Shown: one piece after another, positions 60,288 to 64,000 of the stretch
Layout: every line of letters begins with the position of its first letter
How positions within the stretch are numbered: position 1 is the first letter of the stretch
From: Methylobacterium sp. Leaf99
GTDB taxonomy: Bacteria; Pseudomonadota; Alphaproteobacteria; Rhizobiales; Beijerinckiaceae
Length of the DNA stretch: 64,000 nucleotides
Assembly: GCF_001422375.1 (NCBI RefSeq)
Contig: NZ_LMMU01000014.1
Coordinates: forward strand, 21,816-85,815
Reading direction: 5' to 3'
Notes under the pieces: model-generated
The model's input: only the letters and a program-made list of their open reading frames with translations
What the model was told of the DNA's origin: nothing
The model's database searches: none
Made by a program: the position numbers and the translations under genes

Positions 60288-62045
60288 ATGACCGCCCGCG
60301 CCTTCGCGTCTCGCCCGGGCCGCCGCGACCTGCTCGCGTGGCCGCAGGCGATCCTCGATGCCGCGGCCCTGAGCCATGGCCGGGCCTGCGCCCTCCTCGT
60401 GGCGCTCTGCCTCGTCTGCTTCCTGCCGGGGCTCGCCTCGCTCCAGCCCATGGACCGGGACGAGCCGCGCTTCGCCCAGGCCTCCAAGCAGATGCTGGAG
60501 ACCGGCGATCTCGTCGACATCCGCTTCCAGGCCGAGGCGCGGCACAAGAAGCCCGTGGGGATCTACTGGGCGCAGGCCGCCTTCGTCGGGGCCGGCGAGG
60601 CCCTCGGCATCCCGAATGCCCGCACCACCATCGCCCTCTACCGCCTGCCGTCCCTGCTCGGCGCCATCGGGGCGGCGCTGCTCGCCTACTGGTCGGCCCT
60701 GGCCTTCCTGCCCCGGCGGGGCGCCGTGCTCGCCGCCGCCCTGTTCGCCGCCTGCGTGGTGCTCTCGGCCGAAGCCCGCCTCGCCAAGACCGACGCGCTG
60801 CTCTGCGCCTGCGCCATGGCGACCTTCGGGGGCCTGGCCCGGGCCTGGCTCGGCCGCGCCGACGGAGCCGCTGGGCTGACCCTCGGCACCGCCACCGTCC
60901 TCGGCACCGCCACCGTCCTGGCCTTCTGGCTCGGCTTCGCCGTGGGCATCCTGGTGAAGGGGCCGATGGTGCCCCTGTTCTGCGGGCTGCCCGCCCTGGT
61001 GCTGTCGCTCCAGGCGCGCTCCGGCCGGTGGCTGCAGGCGCTGCGGCCCGGCCTCGGCCTGCCGCTGACGCTTCTCATCGTGGCGCCGTGGTTCGTCGCC
61101 ATCACCTGGAAGAGCGGCGGCGCGTTCTACGGCGAGGCCGTCGGCCACGACATGCTGAGCAAGGTGCAGGGCGGCTCCGAGAAGCACTGGGCGCCGCCGG
61201 GCGCCTACCTGTTCGCGGTCTTCGGCACCTTCTGGCCCGGTGCGGCCTTCGCGGCGCTCGCTGCGCCCTTCGCCTGGGCCCATCGGCGCGAGGCGGGGGT
61301 CGCCTTCCTCCTCGCCTGGATCGTGCCGACCTGGCTCCTGTTCGAGATCGTGCCGACGAAGCTGCCGCACTACGTGCTGCCCCTGTTCCCGGCCCTCGCG
61401 ATCCTCGCCGTGCTCGCCCTGACCCGCGGCGCCCTCGACCCGGAGCGCCGGGGGGCGCGGCTCACGGCCGGCCTCGTGGTGCTGATTCCCGTGGGCCTGA
61501 CGCTCGGCCTCTCGGCCTTCGCCTGGACCCAGGACGGCACGCTGCCCTGGGCGGGGCTGCCCCTGCTGCTCGCCGCCTGCGCCGCGGCGTTCCTCGCCTG
61601 GCGCGCCTTCGGCCGGGGGGCGGCGGAGCGGGCCCTGTGCCTCGGCATCCTCGCCTCCGCCCTGCTCTCGCCGGCGGTGTTCGGCCTGACCCAGCCGGTG
61701 ATGGCCGCCCTCAAGGTCTCGCCCCGCCTTGCCGCCCTCCGCGACCGCCTGCCCTGCGCGGCGCCGAAGGTGGCGAGCCTCGGCTACCGCGAACCGAGCT
61801 TCGTCTTCCTCATCGGAACGGATCTGGCGATGATGGACACCGCCGCCGAGGCCGCGTCCTTCCTCCGGGGCGACGGCTGCCGCCTGCTCTACGTCGAGGA
61901 CCGGTTCGCCCCGGCCTTCGCCGCGGCGGCCGCGAGTGCCGGATTCGGGCCCACACAAGTCGGCGCGGTCTCGGGCTTCAATATCAACGGCGGACGCCGG
62001 GTCGCGCTCACGGCCTACGCCAGCATCCCCGACCCGACGCCCTGA
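60288..62045 (+). CDS. Glycosyltransferase family 39 (ArnT-like) membrane protein
   Basis: This is a 585-residue GT-C fold membrane glycosyltransferase related to ArnT, which adds a sugar from undecaprenyl phosphate to lipid A. It has the early acidic motif MDRDEPRFAQASKQM (the DE catalytic pair), ARHKKPVGIYWAQ and LVKGPMVPLFCG, plus PTKLPHYVLPLFPALAIL near the end of the membrane part. It has about 12 hydrophobic helices and a soluble C-terminal domain. An 18-base tandem duplication at 60882-60917 inserts an LGTATV repeat in one helix. The following GT2 and LAB_N genes support a lipid-A or related modification role. Confidence 0.9.
   Translation: MTARAFASRPGRRDLLAWPQAILDAAALSHGRACALLVALCLVCFLPGLASLQPMDRDEPRFAQASKQMLETGDLVDIRFQAEARHKKPVGIYWAQAAFVGAGEALGIPNARTTIALYRLPSLLGAIGAALLAYWSALAFLPRRGAVLAAALFAACVVLSAEARLAKTDALLCACAMATFGGLARAWLGRADGAAGLTLGTATVLGTATVLAFWLGFAVGILVKGPMVPLFCGLPALVLSLQARSGRWLQALRPGLGLPLTLLIVAPWFVAITWKSGGAFYGEAVGHDMLSKVQGGSEKHWAPPGAYLFAVFGTFWPGAAFAALAAPFAWAHRREAGVAFLLAWIVPTWLLFEIVPTKLPHYVLPLFPALAILAVLALTRGALDPERRGARLTAGLVVLIPVGLTLGLSAFAWTQDGTLPWAGLPLLLAACAAAFLAWRAFGRGAAERALCLGILASALLSPAVFGLTQPVMAALKVSPRLAALRDRLPCAAPKVASLGYREPSFVFLIGTDLAMMDTAAEAASFLRGDGCRLLYVEDRFAPAFAAAAASAGFGPTQVGAVSGFNINGGRRVALTAYASIPDPTP
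60882..60917 (+). repeat. 18-base tandem duplication inside the ArnT-like gene
   Basis: CTCGGCACCGCCACCGTC is present twice without interruption (60882-60899 and 60900-60917), duplicating LGTATV in frame in a predicted membrane helix. It is a candidate slippage site. Confidence 0.9.
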
Positions 62046-62060
62046 ACCCCCGGAATCCCC

Positions 62061-62801
62061 ATGCGTCTCTCCGTGATCGTGCCGGTGAAGGACGAGGTCG
62101 GCAACATTGCGGGCCTCGTCGCCGAGATCGGCGCGGCCTGCGCGCCCCTGGCGCCGTTCGAGGTGATCTACGTCGATGACGGCTCCACCGACGGCACCGC
62201 CGCGGCCCTCGACCTCGCCCGCCGCGACCGGCCCTGGCTCCGGGTGCTGCGCCACGACCGCACGGCCGGCAAGTCCGCCGGCGTCCAGACCGGCATCGCC
62301 GCCGCCCGCGGCGCGATCTGCGCCCTCCTCGACGGCGACGGCCAGAACGACCCGGCCTACCTGCCGATCCTGCTCGCGGCCCTGGAGGAGGGCGGCCCGC
62401 GGGTCGGCCTCGCCCAGGGGCAGCGCGTCGGGCGCACGGACGGCCGGCTCAAGACCCTGCAGTCGCGCATCGCCAACGGGGTGCGGGTGCGCATCCTCAA
62501 GGATTCCACCCGCGACACCGGTTGCGGCTACAAGCTCGTCCGCCGCGAGGTCTACGGCCGCCTGCCGTATTTCGACGGGCTGCACCGCTTCATGCCGGCG
62601 CTGGTCGCCCGCGAGGGCTACGCCGTGGTCCACCGCGACGTGATCGACCGCCCGCGCTTCACCGGGGCCTCGAAATACGGCCTGTTCGACCGGCTCTGGG
62701 TGGGGTTGCTCGATCTGGCCGGCGTGTGGTGGCTCATCCGCCGCAAGCGGGTCACGCCGGTGGTCACCGACGTGACGGAATCTGGCGTGACGGGACCCTG
62801 A
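62061..62801 (+). CDS. Glycosyltransferase family 2 (ArnC/DPM1-like)
   Basis: This 246-residue GT-A enzyme is likely to transfer a sugar from a nucleotide donor to undecaprenyl phosphate, the donor for the ArnT-like enzyme. It shows RLSVIVPVKDEVGNIAGLVA, the VIYVDDGSTDGT nucleotide-sugar motif, ALLDGDGQNDP and RDTGCGYKLVRREVY. A short hydrophobic C-terminal anchor LWVGLLDLAGVWWLIRR follows. It is 15 bases downstream of the ArnT-like gene and 4 bases before LAB_N. Specific sugar is unknown. Confidence 0.9.
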   Translation: MRLSVIVPVKDEVGNIAGLVAEIGAACAPLAPFEVIYVDDGSTDGTAAALDLARRDRPWLRVLRHDRTAGKSAGVQTGIAAARGAICALLDGDGQNDPAYLPILLAALEEGGPRVGLAQGQRVGRTDGRLKTLQSRIANGVRVRILKDSTRDTGCGYKLVRREVYGRLPYFDGLHRFMPALVAREGYAVVHRDVIDRPRFTGASKYGLFDRLWVGLLDLAGVWWLIRRKRVTPVVTDVTESGVTGP

Positions 62802-62805
62802 CCCC

Positions 62806-63126
62806 ATGCTGATCCAGCTCGCCGCCGATATCCGCGGCTACGTCTACGACGTCTTCGTGGTCCGCTTCGACGGCTGGCTCGTCTTCGGCATCCTCGCCCA
62901 GGCGGTGTTCGGCGCCCGCTTCGTGGTGCAGTGGCTCGCCTCCGAGCGGGCGGGGCGCAGCGTGATCCCCCTGGCGTTCTGGTTCCTCTCCATCGCGGGC
63001 GGCCTCATGACCCTGGTCTACGGCCTCGTGCGGCGCGAGCCCGTGATCATCTTCGGCCAGGCGCTGTCGACCTTCATCTACCTGCGCAACGTCGTCCTCA
63101 TCCTGCGCGAGCGCCGGGCCCGATGA
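62806..63126 (+). CDS. Lipid-A-disaccharide synthase N-terminal domain protein (LAB_N)
   Basis: This 106-residue membrane protein matches the LAB_N domain, the stand-alone N-terminal module otherwise fused to lipid-A-disaccharide synthase. It shows WLVFGILAQAVFGARFVVQW, ASERAGRSVIPLAFWFLSIA, GGLMTLVYGLVRREPVIIFG and a final TFIYLRNVVLILRER. Three hydrophobic segments are seen. Its placement directly after GT39 and GT2 genes is common and suggests participation in undecaprenyl-sugar handling. Its stop overlaps the next gene's start as ATGA. Confidence 0.9.
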   Translation: MLIQLAADIRGYVYDVFVVRFDGWLVFGILAQAVFGARFVVQWLASERAGRSVIPLAFWFLSIAGGLMTLVYGLVRREPVIIFGQALSTFIYLRNVVLILRERRAR

Positions 63127-63734
63127 CGGCGTTCGCCCCCGCGCCCCTGCCGACGTTCCACGACGATCTCGACGCCAGCCTTCTCGAAGTCTGGCGCCTG
63201 CTGCGGGAGGGGCCGGCCCTGCGCCGCAACGCCTTCCACATGCCGGCGCTCGCCACCGTCGACGCCGATGGCCATCCGCAGGTGCGGACCGTGGTCCTGC
63301 GCGAGGCCGATCCGGCGACGGGGACCTTGCGCTTCCACTGCGACCGCCGCTCGGCCAAGGCCGTCGAGATCGCCGCGTCGGGCCGGGCCGCCCTGCACGG
63401 CTACGACACGGCGTCAAAGATCCAGATCCGGGTCTCGGGGTCCGCCCGCCTCCACACGGACGACGCCCTGGCCGAGGCCGCGTGGTCCGGCTCGCGGGTC
63501 ATGAGCCGGACCTGCTACGGGATCGCCCCGGCGCCCGGCACGGCCCTGCCGGCGGGGGACGCCTACACCCAGCCGGAGGACGGGGCCGACCTCGACCTCA
63601 GCCGCGCGAATTTCTGCGCCGTGGTGGTGACGGCGACCCACCTCGACTTCCTGTTCCTCGACCGGCGCGGCCACCGCCGGGCAGGATGGGTGCGCGGGGC
63701 GGCGGGGTGGACCGGGACCTGGCTGGCGCCGTGA
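63123..63734 (+). CDS. Pyridoxamine 5'-phosphate oxidase-like FMN-binding protein
   Basis: This 203-residue protein of the PNPOx-like split-barrel family is likely to bind FMN. It shows RRNAFHMPALATVDADGHPQ, VRTVVLREADPATGTLRFHC and DRRSAKAVEIAASGRAALHG, and the substrate-site region (SKIQIRVSGSARLHT) of PNPO-related proteins. The C-terminal end DFLFLDRRGHRRAGWVRG is less PNPO-like, so it may not be the biosynthetic enzyme. It is coupled to LAB_N by ATGA. Confidence 0.82.
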   Translation: MTAFAPAPLPTFHDDLDASLLEVWRLLREGPALRRNAFHMPALATVDADGHPQVRTVVLREADPATGTLRFHCDRRSAKAVEIAASGRAALHGYDTASKIQIRVSGSARLHTDDALAEAAWSGSRVMSRTCYGIAPAPGTALPAGDAYTQPEDGADLDLSRANFCAVVVTATHLDFLFLDRRGHRRAGWVRGAAGWTGTWLAP

Positions 63735-63876
63735 GGCCAAGCGAGGTCTGTTCGGCAAGGCCACGCGGCTGCGGCCCCGCCGCCGGTGGCGCGGGGGATG
63801 GCCGGGAAACGGGAGACGCGGGACGCCGCGAAACCACGTTTTTGAAAGTTTAGCCGGTCTCCCGGCGTCCCTCGGC

Positions 63877-63905
63877 CCGGCCCGTTTCGGGGCCGGTCCG
63901 TTTTT
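63877..63905 (+). terminator. Rho-independent terminator candidate
   Basis: CCGGCCC-GTTTCG-GGGCCGG is a perfect 7-bp GC stem followed four bases later by TTTTT, 143 bases after the PNPOx-like gene. Nothing else is recognised between 63735 and the window end; the last 95 bases contain no credible gene. Confidence 0.65.
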
Positions 63906-64000
63906 CGTCACGATGTCTTCACGGCGTCGGCGACTCGGCTAGTGGCGGCCCTCCTCCGCGCGACGCGACGCCCCTCGCGGGAACGCCGGTGCGGCAGCCG

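Noticed and set aside
60120..62807. Long open frame antisense to the ArnT-like and GT2 genes
   Set aside because: Low-complexity Gly/Glu/Arg/Ala composition typical of a shadow; the plus-strand products have clear family motifs.

Overview
The window looks like a chromosomal segment of a high-GC alphaproteobacterium, most likely Methylobacterium/Methylorubrum or a close Hyphomicrobiales relative. The reasons are the uniformly GC-rich codon use, the gene order recG / small proteins / sdhE / mfd, osmoregulated glucan genes beside glmU-glmS, an IalB-family protein, HspQ, a malyl-CoA-lyase-like enzyme and a XoxF-like PQQ dehydrogenase. Genus-level assignment is inference; no rRNA is present.

Region 1 (1-10444) is a purine/ureide catabolism cluster. 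It holds a molybdenum hydroxylase (a separate FAD subunit, cut by the window edge, plus a fused FeS-molybdopterin protein), a Tat-exported acetamidase/formamidase-family protein, urate oxidase, a fused OHCU decarboxylase-HIU hydrolase, an 8-oxoguanine-deaminase-like amidohydrolase, and an AtzG/AtzE/AtzH (HpxX/Y/Z)-like triad. Together they can carry purines through urate towards allantoin and small ureides.

Region 2 (10445-13115) is a lower-GC accessory patch at the 3' end of a tRNA-Ser(UGA). It contains a decayed IS3-family transposase, a small putative secreted protein, a coiled-coil protein and a fragment of a SOS-response-associated peptidase (SRAP/YedK).

Region 3 (13116-49200) is mostly core: opgG-opgH, glmU-glmS (glmS has an internal in-frame deletion), a ribbon-helix-helix-like regulator with a PHB-depolymerase-family esterase, a DUF502 protein, a PAS-GGDEF-EAL protein, recG, sdhE, mfd, a degenerate AMP-binding enzyme, IalB, hspQ, a CoA-ester-lyase-like enzyme, a patatin, a UbiH-like hydroxylase, a GntP permease, quinone reductase, nicotinamidase, rimO and the folate genes pabB-pabA-pabC.

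Region 4 (49201-52434) is the most unusual part. A RepA-type plasmid initiator is preceded by four 17-bp iterons, three of them at an exact 22-bp pitch, and is followed by a small helix-turn-helix candidate gene. The block is bracketed by a cluster of GGAATATTCC-type palindromes that extends into the end of mazG. It reads as a plasmid-type replicon, or its domesticated relic, embedded among core chromosomal genes.

Region 5 (52435-64000) is cell-envelope: a lanthanide-type XoxF-like dehydrogenase, a GCG_CRPN repeat protein, two acyltransferases with an O-antigen-ligase-like protein, a DJ-1/PfpI protein, an ArnT-like/ArnC-like/LAB_N lipid-A-type glycosylation operon, and a PNPOx-like flavoprotein.
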